Shown: positions 16,988 to 27,686 of the stretch, in pieces
Position numbering within the stretch: the first letter of the stretch is position 1
Layout: every line of letters starts with the position of its first letter
Assembly (NCBI RefSeq): GCF_009729555.1
Contig: NZ_WODC01000005.1
Span: 186,001-250,000 of the forward strand
DNA length: 64,000 nt
Direction of reading: 5' to 3'
From: Pseudodesulfovibrio alkaliphilus
Lineage (GTDB): Bacteria; Desulfobacterota; Desulfovibrionia; Desulfovibrionales; Desulfovibrionaceae
Notes under the pieces: generated by a model
Database searches by the model: none
The model's input: only the letters and a program-made list of their open reading frames with translations
What the model was told of the DNA's origin: nothing
Program-made: the position numbers and the translations under genes

Positions 16988-17958
16988 CGGATCGGCCCCC
17001 TGTAGAATTCGGGAAAGATGGGTGCGTCGTCCACGAAGCCGGTCTCGACGAGGGCGGTCCTGACCCGTTCGTAGTCCTCCTGGCGCAGGACCCCCATGGC
17101 GGGAACCTTGTCCGAGAGGATGATGTTTTCCATGCGCCTGAGCATCCAGCGTTGGTGGGGGCGGTTGGCCGGGGCTCCGGCCCGGTCCATGCGGGCCATG
17201 ACCGCGTCCAGCGCCTCCTCGCGGTGGGCAAAGGCGTAGTGCCAGCCTCGCACCGTGGCCCGGACCACGGCCTGGGGCAGTTCGGGTCTGGCGTTGGCCG
17301 TGCGCTCCAGGCAGTAGATGCCGTCCTCGGGAAAGTCGAGGCCGTGGTTGCTGAAGAAAATGGGCTTCAGGTCGGCTTCTTCAAGGCCGTAGGAGAGCAG
17401 GGTGTGGTATTCGTTATACCACATGCCAGACGCGGCCTGGACCCCGCCGCGCATGAAAAGATCAAGGGAGTCGGACTGCGGGACCACGGTGACCTTGAGC
17501 CCGCGCTGGCGAAACAGGGCCCGCGCCTGGATCTGGAACTCGTTGGCCCACAGGCCGATCCTTTTGCCGTTGAGGTCGTCCACGGTCTCAATGTTGTCGC
17601 TGGTCTTGGTGATGAGCATCAGGGCGGAGTGCTGCACGAACTGGCCCACATTGACGATGGGCAGGGTGGTGCGCCGCTGGATGGCCGTGCTCAGAAACAT
17701 GGTGGCGAAGTCGGCGCGACCCGCTTCGAGGAGTTCGCTGGCCAGCACGTCGGGGCCGCCATGGATGAGGGTCATGTCCACACCCTCGTCCTGGTAGAAC
17801 CCCTTGTCCTGCGCCATGTAGAACCCGGCGAACTGCGCCTGGGGCAGCCACTGAAGCACGAGGGAGGTCTTTTCCAGCGCCTGCGCCGGAAAGGCGAGGA
17901 ACAGCATGGCCACCAGGGCCAGAGCGGCGGCGCGGCCATATTCAGGGAGATGGCGCAT
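16984..17958 (-). CDS. NMT1/THI5-like periplasmic solute-binding protein
   Basis: 324 residues with signal peptide (cleavage after AFPAQA near 28). LQWLPQAQFAGFYMAQDKGFY and DEGVDMTLIHGGPD are the typical start of the NMT1/ThiY family, which binds pyrimidine, taurine or similar ligands for ABC importers. No permease or ATPase gene is in the operon. Together with the 4-nt overlap with the cache phosphatase this suggests a role as sensor component rather than transporter part. Start at 17958 is 2 nt after the rhodanese stop. Confidence 0.87.
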   Translation of the reverse strand: MRHLPEYGRAAALALVAMLFLAFPAQALEKTSLVLQWLPQAQFAGFYMAQDKGFYQDEGVDMTLIHGGPDVLASELLEAGRADFATMFLSTAIQRRTTLPIVNVGQFVQHSALMLITKTSDNIETVDDLNGKRIGLWANEFQIQARALFRQRGLKVTVVPQSDSLDLFMRGGVQAASGMWYNEYHTLLSYGLEEADLKPIFFSNHGLDFPEDGIYCLERTANARPELPQAVVRATVRGWHYAFAHREEALDAVMARMDRAGAPANRPHQRWMLRRMENIILSDKVPAMGVLRQEDYERVRTALVETGFVDDAPIFPEFYRGPIR

Positions 17959-17960
17959 GG

Positions 17961-19142
17961 TCAGCGTCCCACCGTCTTGTCGAATTCGGCCATCTTGTCC
18001 TCCCAGGTCTTGTCTCCGACCTTGCCTTTCCAGCCCAGGCGCGGGTCCACCTGGACGATGAGGGTTTCCTGCATGACGGTATGGGTGGCATAGCGGTGAC
18101 GGGTCAACTTGCGCACCGAAGTCATGAACAGGTCCTGGGGTATGCACAGGATCTTGCCTGCGTCGGCGAGGTCCACGACGATGTAGTTGTTGAATTTGAC
18201 GTTGGCCAGCAGGAAACTGAGCACCTTGCGGTCACTGTTGTCCAGATTGGGGTCGCCCGTGAGCTTCAGCAGCATCTCCTGGCTGCTGACGATGGAGCGG
18301 TTGGTTTCGATGACCGGCCTGACCCTGCCCGGGTCGCCTGCAATGGCGGCTACGCCGCCTTCGAGAAAGGCGTAGTCGAAGTAGCCGTATGCCTCGAGAA
18401 AATACTGGAGCCAGCGGACCTGGCTGCCCACGGCATCGAAGAAGAGCAGGCGCTTTTCGGTCCAGATGCGCGAGACAACGAGGGAGAGCAGGGGGTCGAG
18501 GGCGATGGGCCTGATGCCGTCGATGTCGGGGACCACGTCGCGCTGGAAGGGGTCGCGGATGTCGATGACCACCGCGTCAGTGGCCTTTGCCGCCTCGGCG
18601 AAGGCGTCGTAGGAAAGCACGCGGATCAGGTAGTCGCGGGGCGGAATGACGCGCCCGGCCCGCGCCGGGGTTTCGCCCATGAGGGTGGCCTTGTCCGGGG
18701 CGGCGTCGATCCAGTCGAAGATGCCGCCATCATAGACGAAGACGTTGGTGAATCCCAGCGACAGGGCCACCTGGACCGCCTGATAGCTCTTGGCGCAGGT
18801 GTGGCCGTTGCAATAAAAGGCCATGGGCGTGGCCGACTCCCTGGGCCGGACCCGTACCAGCCTGTCGCCGAAGTCCGGTTCGTTGAGGGGCAGGAGCACG
18901 GCATTGTTGATCCGGGCCACGTCGTATTCCAGCCGCGAGCGGATGTCGAGGACGATGATCTCGCCATATCCGGCCAGCAGGTCGGCGGTGGAGATGAAGG
19001 GCACCTCGGGGTAATAGTGGCGCAGGGGAAAACCCTCGGAGGCTCTGGCCGACGGGCCGGGGGCCGCAAGGGCGAACGCAAGGGCGACCAGGAGGGCGCC
19101 CAGGGCGCGGGGGAGGCCGGAGAGTCGGGAGCGTCGGATCAT
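17961..19142 (-). CDS. Exported protein with two rhodanese domains
   Basis: 393 residues with signal peptide (hydrophobic 12-28). Domain 1 (about 45-160) has a rhodanese loop with C111 and C116 (YCNGHTCAKS). Domain 2 (about 185-295) keeps the fold (VVIDIRDPFQRDVV) but the catalytic loop reads FFDAVGSQV without Cys, so it is likely inactive. The last 100 residues are a separate conserved extension. A role in periplasmic sulfur or persulfide chemistry or sensing is inferred. It overlaps the hydrolase gene by 4 nt. Confidence 0.85.
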   Translation of the reverse strand: MIRRSRLSGLPRALGALLVALAFALAAPGPSARASEGFPLRHYYPEVPFISTADLLAGYGEIIVLDIRSRLEYDVARINNAVLLPLNEPDFGDRLVRVRPRESATPMAFYCNGHTCAKSYQAVQVALSLGFTNVFVYDGGIFDWIDAAPDKATLMGETPARAGRVIPPRDYLIRVLSYDAFAEAAKATDAVVIDIRDPFQRDVVPDIDGIRPIALDPLLSLVVSRIWTEKRLLFFDAVGSQVRWLQYFLEAYGYFDYAFLEGGVAAIAGDPGRVRPVIETNRSIVSSQEMLLKLTGDPNLDNSDRKVLSFLLANVKFNNYIVVDLADAGKILCIPQDLFMTSVRKLTRHRYATHTVMQETLIVQVDPRLGWKGKVGDKTWEDKMAEFDKTVGR

Positions 19143-19651
19143 GCCCGCCCCCGGCAGGATTCGAGAAAACTGGCGAAGAGGAGGTCGATCCGTTCCAGAC
19201 TGTTCGCCAGGGAGTGGTCATCGTCCAGGATATGCAGGCTGGCCCGGTGGCGGCGGGCGAAGCGCAGGACGTTGTCCACCGGCACCACCTCGTCGCCCCA
19301 GCCGTGGACCACCGTGACGGCGGGGGGCAGGCCCGTGAAGGTGTCAAGGGCGTAGCCGGGCAGGAAAAAGGCCGGGGCCACCAGGAAGAGTGCTGCCACC
19401 TCGCTCCGGGCGCAGGCGGCTGCGGCCACATAGCCGCCCATGCTCGATCCTGCCAGGATCACGGGGCGCGTCTCTTGGGCCAGGGCATCCGCCAGCCGCT
19501 CCACCCTCTGGTCCGGGCCGTCCAGATCGCGGAAGTCCGGTGCCTCCATGGACAGGCCGAGCCGCCCGGCGGTCCTGGCCAGGGCCGTGCTCTTGCGGCC
19601 CCAGGGTGCGGCGAGGGAACCATGGCACCAGATCAGGCGGGAATCGGTCAT
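19139..19651 (-). CDS. Small alpha/beta hydrolase (YqiA/esterase-like)
   Basis: 170 residues. CHGSLAAPWGRKS is the oxyanion region, AGSSMGGYVA carries the nucleophile Ser, HGWGDEVVPVDN the catalytic Asp region and DDDHSLANS the His, so the triad seems complete. Cytoplasmic. It is the first gene of a six-gene operon ending at 14291. AGGAG precedes the ATG at 19651. Substrate unknown. Confidence 0.85.
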   Translation of the reverse strand: MTDSRLIWCHGSLAAPWGRKSTALARTAGRLGLSMEAPDFRDLDGPDQRVERLADALAQETRPVILAGSSMGGYVAAAACARSEVAALFLVAPAFFLPGYALDTFTGLPPAVTVVHGWGDEVVPVDNVLRFARRHRASLHILDDDHSLANSLERIDLLFASFLESCRGRA

Positions 19652-19716
19652 TGTCGGCTCCTGCGCGGAGCAGCCCGCGCTTTTTGCGCCCTGTATAGTA
19701 CACTGCGCCCGTTCGT

Positions 19717-21780
19717 TCAACACGTTTGCTTCCCAGGAGCCTGCGCCTCGGTCGAATCTGCCGTGGTTTCCCGGGGCCGTATAAGCCTGAGGACGATCTC
19801 GATCAGGGCGCTCTTCCTGACGGGCTTGGCCAGATAGTGGTCCATGCCTGCCTCCAGGCAGCGCCCTGCGTCGTCGTCGTGGGCGTGGGCGGTCAGGGCC
19901 ACCACCGGGGTCCGGGAGAGGCCGTGTTCGTTCTCCCATTGCCTGATGGCGCGGGTGGCCTCGCACCCATCCATATCCGGCATCCGCACATCCATGAGCA
20001 CGAGGTCGAAGCCGCCGCTCCGGAAGAGGTCCAGTCCCTGGCGGGCGTTTTCCGCCACTGTCAGACGCCACGGCGTGTCATTGAGGTAGGTGCGGATCAC
20101 GAAGGCGTTGTAGCGGGAGTCCTCGAACATCAGGATGGAGGCGGCGGGCAGGTCAAGGCCGCCTCGGGCCGGGGGTGCGTCGCGGGATGTCCGGTCCGGG
20201 CCGGTGCGAGGGTTGGCCACAGCCTGGGGTGCGGAGAAGGGAACGGTGAAATGGAAGGCGCTGCCTCGGCCCGGTGAGCTTTCGGCCCAGATGCGTCCGT
20301 CCATCATGTGGATCAGCCGCTTGCTGATGGCAAGCCCCAGTCCGGTGCCGCCGTGGCGGCGGGTGGTGGTGTTGTTGGCCTGGGTGAAGGCGTCGAAGAT
20401 GGAGGCCAGCTTGTCGGCCGGAATGCCGGGGCCGGTGTCCGACACTGAAAACTGTGCGACAATACCCCCGTCGCGGCTTGGGGCGCGGGCCACTTCCAGG
20501 CGCACGTCGCCGCTGTCGGTAAACTTGACCGCGTTGTCCAGCAGGCTGGCGAGGACCTGCCCGAGTCTGGCCGGGTCGCCTGTGAGCCTGTCGGGCATGT
20601 CCGGGGCCAGGGTGCAGGTGAATTCCAGGGACTTGTCCGCTGCTTTGGAATCCACGGCCGCACAGGCTTTGTCCACGGTCTCGGCCAGGCTGAAGGCGGT
20701 GCGCTCCAGGGTCAGGTCTCCCGCCTCTATCCTGGCGAGATCAATGAGGTCGTCAAGGATGTGGAGCAGATTCTCGCCCGCATTTCTGATGATCTCGACA
20801 TAATTTGCTTGATCCTGGGTCAGGGGGGATTCGCGCAGGATGTCGGCCATGCCCAGGATGGCGTTCATGGGGGTGCGGATTTCGTGACTCATGCCCGACA
20901 GAAACCGGCTCTTGGCGAGGTTCGCCGTCTCGGCCGCGAGCCTGGCGTTGTCCAGTTCGGCCAGGGCCGCATTGAGGGAGGCGTTGTTGCGCTCAAGTTC
21001 CTCGGTGCGTTCGGCGACCATGCTCTCCAGGTGGGTGCGGTGGTCCGTCAGGCGCGAGTTGGCCACCTGGAGGTCTTTGATGAGGTGGCGCATTGCCTCG
21101 CGCATGTCGTCAAAGGCGCGGGAAAGATTGCGCAACTCGCAGGCGGGCGCCATTTCCACCGGAGTGTCCAGATTGCCCTCGGCGATGGCCTCGGCGGATT
21201 GCTCGAGCTTTTGCAGCGGGATGAGCAGCCGCTTGCGGGTGAAGTGGCCCGTGGCCTGGGTGATGATCAGGATCAGAATCAGGCCCAGGGCCAGGGTGGA
21301 GCCCGCATTGACCAGAATATCCCGGCGCAGGGGGGCGCTGGAGACGACAAGGGTGAAGGAGCCGATGGCTTCGCCGTGTCGGGTGATGGGCGTGGTTCTG
21401 GTCAGGGTGCTGGACAGGGGAGTTTTCCGCCCGTCGTCGACAGGCCGGATGCGCTCGGCCATGACCTCGGCTCCGGCGCTGACCCGGGCCAGGATCACGG
21501 CGTTGTCCACGAGGATGGCGTCGAGGAGGTCTCCCACCGAGGCGTGGTCCAGTTGCCAGACTGCGGTGGACAGGCCGGTCTGGGCCACGGCCAGGAGATT
21601 GTCGATGCGCCGTTCGAGCTGGCTGGAGAGGCTGTGGGCGTTCCAGGCGATGGCGGCGGCCGAGAAGGCGAGCACCACTGCCGCGATGACCGCCGACAGA
21701 AGCAGCACCGCCTTTTGTCCCGGCGGTGCTGATGCGCGTCGCGGGCCGCTTGCGGATTTCGACTGATTGATCGCGCACAT
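19717..21780 (-). CDS. Hybrid sensor histidine kinase
   Basis: 687 residues. Membrane helices at about 24-46 and 158-176 enclose a small periplasmic sensor region, then HAMP, a coiled coil, the kinase core with H299 ([12 protein letters not shown]), N box, G boxes (DTGPGIP, GGTGLGLAISK) and a C-terminal receiver (LVLMDVRMPDMDG). No output domain; a phosphotransfer partner must be elsewhere. Its stop lies 65 nt upstream of the hydrolase start on the same strand, so the promoter of the following operon may be within or just after this gene. Confidence 0.92.
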   Translation of the reverse strand: MCAINQSKSASGPRRASAPPGQKAVLLLSAVIAAVVLAFSAAAIAWNAHSLSSQLERRIDNLLAVAQTGLSTAVWQLDHASVGDLLDAILVDNAVILARVSAGAEVMAERIRPVDDGRKTPLSSTLTRTTPITRHGEAIGSFTLVVSSAPLRRDILVNAGSTLALGLILILIITQATGHFTRKRLLIPLQKLEQSAEAIAEGNLDTPVEMAPACELRNLSRAFDDMREAMRHLIKDLQVANSRLTDHRTHLESMVAERTEELERNNASLNAALAELDNARLAAETANLAKSRFLSGMSHEIRTPMNAILGMADILRESPLTQDQANYVEIIRNAGENLLHILDDLIDLARIEAGDLTLERTAFSLAETVDKACAAVDSKAADKSLEFTCTLAPDMPDRLTGDPARLGQVLASLLDNAVKFTDSGDVRLEVARAPSRDGGIVAQFSVSDTGPGIPADKLASIFDAFTQANNTTTRRHGGTGLGLAISKRLIHMMDGRIWAESSPGRGSAFHFTVPFSAPQAVANPRTGPDRTSRDAPPARGGLDLPAASILMFEDSRYNAFVIRTYLNDTPWRLTVAENARQGLDLFRSGGFDLVLMDVRMPDMDGCEATRAIRQWENEHGLSRTPVVALTAHAHDDDAGRCLEAGMDHYLAKPVRKSALIEIVLRLIRPRETTADSTEAQAPGKQTC

Positions 21781-21877
21781 GGAACGAGACTACGGGGTTG
21801 CGGCTCGTAGCGCAAGAATGCACGTCAGAATCGGGAGATTGTCACGACAGGGCCGGGGCCAGGTGTCGCCGGACCCG

Positions 21878-22354
21878 CTATTCCCTGTCCATGAGCGGCT
21901 TGTAGTACATCCCGATCTTGATGCGGTCCGTGGTGTACTGGCTCTTGAGCTTGATGCGCAGGGTGTCGTTGTCCCACTGGTAGATGTCCCAGCCGCCGTG
22001 TTTTTTGTGGTCGGGCAGACCGTACTCGTCCATGAGCAGTGCGATGACATCCCCCACGTCCCTGGCCTTGTCGATTTCCACGATGGTAGTGTAGAGCCTG
22101 TTGTTTTTGAAGCCGTATGTGACGCGGGTGTCCTCGATTTTCGAGAGGCCGCAGGCCTCCACCTTGGTCACCCGGTAATAGTGGACGCCGTCGCCCACAT
22201 GGGAGAATTCGATCAATTCCACGGCCGACAGCGGCTCGCCCCAGGGGATGGCGTTGCACTCCCCGCCCTGGGCCGCGGCCCCGGGCGCGGCGAGCAGAAG
22301 GATCAGCAGGATAAGGGGTGCGCAGACAGCGTTCTTCAAAGCGATTCCCTCCAT
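21878..22354 (-). CDS. Exported protein of unknown function
   Basis: 158 residues in the longest form, with a signal peptide ending AAPGAAAQ and two Cys in the mature part. No family is recognised. ATG at 22354 has a poor ribosome binding site, whereas GGAGGGA at 22352-22346 is placed for a TTG start at 22339, which would give a cleaner signal peptide (MKNAVCAPLILL). It is divergent from the diguanylate cyclase gene. Confidence 0.7.
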   Translation of the reverse strand: MEGIALKNAVCAPLILLILLLAAPGAAAQGGECNAIPWGEPLSAVELIEFSHVGDGVHYYRVTKVEACGLSKIEDTRVTYGFKNNRLYTTIVEIDKARDVGDVIALLMDEYGLPDHKKHGGWDIYQWDNDTLRIKLKSQYTTDRIKIGMYYKPLMDRE

Positions 22355-22363
22355 TTCAGTCCA

Positions 22364-22397
22364 GTGAAAGGCTTTGTGCCATGGGATGCACTTTCAC
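22364..22397. promoter_or_regulatory. Inverted repeat between divergent genes
   Basis: GTGAAAG (22364-22370) and CTTTCAC (22391-22397), with a nested GTGC/GCAC pair (22376-22379 and 22388-22391). It sits next to the start of the exported protein and may be an operator. Confidence 0.35.
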
Positions 22398-22525
22398 GGT
22401 TGAGCGCTTTCGTGTCAACCTGTTTGCGAAATCCATGGGGCAGAGCGATACGCACCATACGGATATTTGCGTAAAATCCACTATTTTTGCTGGAAACGCC
22501 GGGTGCTTCGTTGTATGAACCCCGC

Positions 22526-23464
22526 ATGGATGTCAACTGGTTGCTCAACGAGTGCTCCGATCCCTACACTCTGGAGCGGCTTTTCTATGTCGAACGCTAT
22601 GCGTGGCTTTCGCTCTCGCCCGACATGTGCGCCGTCATCTCGCTGGACGGCCAGTTCGAGGATGTCAACACCCACTGGGAGCGGACCACGGGCATCAGCC
22701 GGGAGAAGCTTCAGGGCGCGTACCTCATCGAGCACATCCATTTTGATGACCGCGAACGCGCCCTGGCCGACATGCAGCGGCTGATCACCTCGGACATCGG
22801 TTCCACCACCTTTTCCTTCCGTTTTCTCTGCAAGGGCGGCAAGCATGTGGAGTTGAACTGGAACGTCATCTTCTCGCCCGATCACAACGCCTATTTCTGC
22901 ACTGTGCTCGACCCGGCCCGCGACGCCGACCGCCTGGCCTACACCGACGTGCTCACCGGCCTCAAGAATCGGCTGGCCCTGGGCAAGGATCTGCCCGATG
23001 TCCTGGCCCAGGCCCGGGAGGCGGGCTCGGGCGCGGCAGTGCTCTTCATCGACCTCGACGGCTTCAAGTCTGTCAACGACACCCTGGGCCACAAGGCGGG
23101 AGATACCCTGCTGGTGCGTGCGGCGCGGCGCATGAAATATGTGATCGGCCAGCAGGGCACTGCGTATCGGCCCGGCGGGGACGAGTTCGTCATCGTCCTG
23201 CCCCGGGCGGACCGCAATGTGGCTGCGGGCATGGCCGGGCAGCTGGTGGAGCGGCTTCGCTCCCAGTATGTCATCGAGGAAGAGCGGGTGGGCACGGGCG
23301 CCTCCCTTGGCATCGCCATGTTCCCGGCCGACGGAGAGAGCGCCGAGGCGCTCATGGAGGCGGCGGACAAGGCCATGTATTCGGTCAAGCATTGCGGCAA
23401 GAACAATTTCGCCTTTTTCGCCAGCGGTACAGACGACGACCCGGACTGTCCGCAAACCTGCTGA
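22526..23464 (+). CDS. PAS-GGDEF diguanylate cyclase
   Basis: 312 residues from ATG 22526. A PAS domain lies at about 30-135 (VISLDGQFEDVNTHWERTTGIS), followed by the diguanylate cyclase domain with DALT-like YTDVLTGLKNR and the active-site motif GGDEF (RPGGDEFVIV). An inhibitory RxxD motif (RAADR-like region) is not clear. It should make cyclic di-GMP. The start is uncertain: neither ATG 22526 nor TTG 22487 has a good ribosome binding site. No membrane segment. Confidence 0.9.
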   Translation: MDVNWLLNECSDPYTLERLFYVERYAWLSLSPDMCAVISLDGQFEDVNTHWERTTGISREKLQGAYLIEHIHFDDRERALADMQRLITSDIGSTTFSFRFLCKGGKHVELNWNVIFSPDHNAYFCTVLDPARDADRLAYTDVLTGLKNRLALGKDLPDVLAQAREAGSGAAVLFIDLDGFKSVNDTLGHKAGDTLLVRAARRMKYVIGQQGTAYRPGGDEFVIVLPRADRNVAAGMAGQLVERLRSQYVIEEERVGTGASLGIAMFPADGESAEALMEAADKAMYSVKHCGKNNFAFFASGTDDDPDCPQTC

Positions 23465-23487
23465 TCCCGTGCTTCATCCCGTCTGCG

Positions 23488-23721
23488 TTAACCGCCCTGC
23501 TTGGTTCCCGAGTAGGTGAAGGCCTTTTTGTCCATGGCGTAGTGCCCGCCCCGGTCTATTCCCAGGGCCCGGCCGCACGGGCACCAGACCTTGCCCTGGC
23601 GTTCCTCCATGTTCCATATCCTTTCGATGCGGTCCTTGTGGCAACGATGGACCTCGCCCGGCCCGATCTTGCGGTATCGCCAAAGCTTGCGGCGACAGGC
23701 GGCGCATTTAAGCACGAGCAC
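23488..23721 (-). CDS. Small zinc-ribbon-like protein
   Basis: 77 residues with CAAC (C6/C9), HRCH and CPCG motifs suggesting bound zinc. No known family assigned. GTG start at 23721, 3 nt after the otsA stop, so co-translated with otsA; another in-frame GTG is at 23715. Function unknown. Confidence 0.65.
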   Translation of the reverse strand: MLVLKCAACRRKLWRYRKIGPGEVHRCHKDRIERIWNMEERQGKVWCPCGRALGIDRGGHYAMDKKAFTYSGTKQGG

Positions 23722-23724
23722 GGT

Positions 23725-25197
23725 TCATCCACGCGTGTAGGTCATGGCGTCCGCTGCCGGGAAGTCGCCGAGATTCTTTGCAATGCCTGCCTGGAGAAAG
23801 GAATCGACCCACCAGTATATGTTGTTGCGGCGGATCTGGTCGCGCAATCGGCTCATGTGCCGTCTGCGTTCCTCCTTATCCCAGTGGAAGACGCGGTGCA
23901 GGGCCTTGGCCACTCCCTCCAGGTCGTAGGGGTTGACCAGGTAGGCGTTTTTCTGGAGCTGGGCCGCGGCTCCGGCGAACTCGCTGAGAATCAGGGCGCC
24001 GTCCTCGTCCACGTTGCAGGCGCAGTATTCCTTGGCCACCAGGTTCATGCCGTCGCGCAGCGGAGTGACCAGGGCCGTGTCGGCGGCCAGATAATAGGCT
24101 GCCAGCTCGTCGGGCGGGAAGCTGCGATAATGGTAATGGACGGGCACCCAGCCCGGAAAGGAGAACTCGCCGTTGACCCGGCCCACCAGCTGTTCGATTT
24201 CGGTGCGCAGCTCCCTGTATTCGTCCACCTCCTCGCGGCTGGGTACCGCGATCTGGACGAAATTGACCTGTCCCTTGAGGTCCGGGTAGCGCCTGAGCAG
24301 GGTTTTGATGGAGCGGATGCGCTCGGGGATGCCCTTGGTGTAGTCGAGTCGGTCAACGCCCAGGATGATCTTGCGGTGGCGCAGGGCCTCCTTGATGCCG
24401 AAGGCCCTGTCCGCCACCTCGCGCCGCCGGGCCATGTCCGCGAACTGGTTGAAGTCGATGGAGATGGGGAACGCGCCCACGCGAAGAGTCCGGCTGCCCA
24501 TGTCCACAGACACCACCGCGCCGCGGCCCGAGACCCTGGCCTCGGGCATGAGCCGGTGCAGACAGCCGGTGAAGTTGCGCCTGTCCTGGAGGGTCTGGAA
24601 GCCCACGAGATCGAACTCTGTCAGGGCCTGGATGAGTTTCCAGCGCCAGGGCAGCTTCATGAAGATGTCGGGCGGCGGAAAGGGGATGTGCAGAAAGAAG
24701 CCGGTTCGCCGCTTGACCCCCATGCTTTTGAGAAAGAGCGCCTGGTGCATGAGATGATAGTCGTGAATCCAGACATAGTCGTCAGGCGTGGTCTTGCGGG
24801 CGACCACCTCGGCGAACTTGAAGTTCACGTCGAGGTACATGCGCCAATAGTCCGGGTCGAAACGGCAGCGTGTTTGCAGATCGTGAAACAGCGGCCAGAT
24901 GATCTCGTTGGAAAAGCCGAAGTAGTACCCCGCCACTTCATCCGCCGTCAGGGGCACGGTGTAGAGGTCATACCCGGCCTCGGACGAGAAGTCCGCCAAT
25001 AGCCCGGCTGCGTCCACCTCCGGGTCCGAAGTGCCGGACCAGCCTATCCACATCCCCCCCCGGTCGCGCAGCACTGGCGCCAGGGCGGAGACCAGCCCGC
25101 CAGCTCCGGCCCTGACCTGCCAGCGGCCGTCCTCCAGGGCCAGGGCCGCCGGGAGGCGGTTGGACACCACCACCAAACGTCGAGTATTCGATTCCAT
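23725..25197 (-). CDS. otsA: Trehalose-6-phosphate synthase (GT20)
   Basis: 490 residues. It transfers glucose from a nucleotide sugar to glucose 6-phosphate. Family landmarks are [57 protein letters not shown] and [14 protein letters not shown]. Length is normal. No otsB phosphatase is seen in the window, so trehalose formation needs a gene elsewhere, or the product enters another compatible-solute pathway such as glucosylglycerol-type synthesis. Confidence 0.93.
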   Translation of the reverse strand: MESNTRRLVVVSNRLPAALALEDGRWQVRAGAGGLVSALAPVLRDRGGMWIGWSGTSDPEVDAAGLLADFSSEAGYDLYTVPLTADEVAGYYFGFSNEIIWPLFHDLQTRCRFDPDYWRMYLDVNFKFAEVVARKTTPDDYVWIHDYHLMHQALFLKSMGVKRRTGFFLHIPFPPPDIFMKLPWRWKLIQALTEFDLVGFQTLQDRRNFTGCLHRLMPEARVSGRGAVVSVDMGSRTLRVGAFPISIDFNQFADMARRREVADRAFGIKEALRHRKIILGVDRLDYTKGIPERIRSIKTLLRRYPDLKGQVNFVQIAVPSREEVDEYRELRTEIEQLVGRVNGEFSFPGWVPVHYHYRSFPPDELAAYYLAADTALVTPLRDGMNLVAKEYCACNVDEDGALILSEFAGAAAQLQKNAYLVNPYDLEGVAKALHRVFHWDKEERRRHMSRLRDQIRRNNIYWWVDSFLQAGIAKNLGDFPAADAMTYTRG

Positions 25198-25534
25198 GAT
25201 TCCCCCCGGGTGTTTCTTGCTCTGATTTTTCAGGATACACGGTAGCGTCCCCGGCCGGGTATGACAAGGCCGCTTCCCGGACGCCGCAGGACAGGCGCAT
25301 CAAAAATCATGAAATCAGACAAGGCCTTCCCCTCAAAGCCGCAGCCGTTGCAATCGACGGGTTTGCCAAGCTCTATTTCCGATCCCTCTCTCTCCTGCCC
25401 TGCCGGTCGCCGCAGGGATGAAAAAAAATCCTGGGGCGCGGTTGACATGGCGGCCAGGGTTCTTATCTGTCTGCGCAGTCAACACCAATGCGCCGCCGGA
25501 AGGCGGCCTGTCTCGTTCATAAAGGAGAATACCG
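25198..25534. other. groES upstream region
   Basis: Holds the promoter candidate at 25442-25469. No CIRCE element (TTAGCACTC-N9-GAGTGCTAA) is present. A minus-strand 72-codon frame here has no ribosome binding site and is not called. Confidence 0.5.
25442..25469 (+). promoter_or_regulatory. groES promoter candidate
   Basis: TTGACA (25442-25447), 16-bp spacer, TATCTG (25464-25469), about 65 bp before the groES start. It resembles a housekeeping promoter; no clear heat-shock sigma-32 pattern was found. Confidence 0.55.
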
Positions 25535-25795
25535 ATGAGTTTGAATCCCCTGCACGACCGCGTCATCGTCAAGAGGAAGGAAGGAGAGGAGAAGACCGCC
25601 GGGGGCATCTACATCCCGGACTCCGCCAAGGAAAAGCCCCAGGCGGGGACCGTTCTGGCCGCCGGCCCTGATTGCAAGACCGTCAAGAAGGGCGATGCCA
25701 TTCTCTTTGCCAAGTATGCCGGAAGCGAGTTTCGGATGGACGGCGACGATCTCGTCATCATGCGCGAGGACGACATCCTTGGCGTGTTCGCCTAG
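25535..25795 (+). CDS. groES: Co-chaperonin GroES, short form
   Basis: 86 residues; starts [11 protein letters not shown], has the mobile loop [12 protein letters not shown] and ends [10 protein letters not shown]. The protein is about nine residues shorter than usual, because the stretch between AAGPDC and KKGDAILF (roof/linker region) is shortened. AAGGAG precedes the ATG. The stop codon's last base is the first base of the inverted-repeat element that separates it from groEL. Confidence 0.94.
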   Translation: MSLNPLHDRVIVKRKEGEEKTAGGIYIPDSAKEKPQAGTVLAAGPDCKTVKKGDAILFAKYAGSEFRMDGDDLVIMREDDILGVFA

Positions 25796-26000
25796 CAGGC
25801 TGTTGAAAAATGGCAATCTGCGTCGTTGCTTCAAAAAAGTTCTCAAATCCGCAGGACAGCGGATTTGGATGTCGGCTTCTGCCGACGCCCCGAAGGGGTG
25901 AGCCCCAGGACGGGGCGAATCAACCCCTCGCGTACAGGAAGTACGCTTCGGCCTTGAACTTTTTTCGCGCCTCGCATTTCACCATTTTTGAACAGTCTGC
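25795..26000. mobile_element. MITE-like inverted-repeat element between groES and groEL
   Basis: Terminal inverted repeats GCAGGCTGTTGAAAAATGG (25795-25813) and its near-complement (25982-26000), 17 of 19 matching. A second matching pair lies inside: AAAAAAGTTC 25833-25842 with GAACTTTTTT 25956-25965. In between are at least four hairpins: 25845-25866, 25871-25886, 25888-25898 and 25930-25946. No coding sequence. The structure fits a non-autonomous repeat of the MITE or REP-cluster kind. Confidence 0.75.
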
Positions 26001-26029
26001 ATGATTGGACTTTTTCAACGGTCAGTTAA

Positions 26030-27658
<1,629 letters not shown>

Positions 27659-27686
27659 GAGCGGAAACGCACACAAATAGCATGAA

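Noticed and set aside
25230-25448. 72-codon minus frame upstream of groES
   Set aside because: No ribosome binding site, overlaps the groES promoter candidate and shows no known family.
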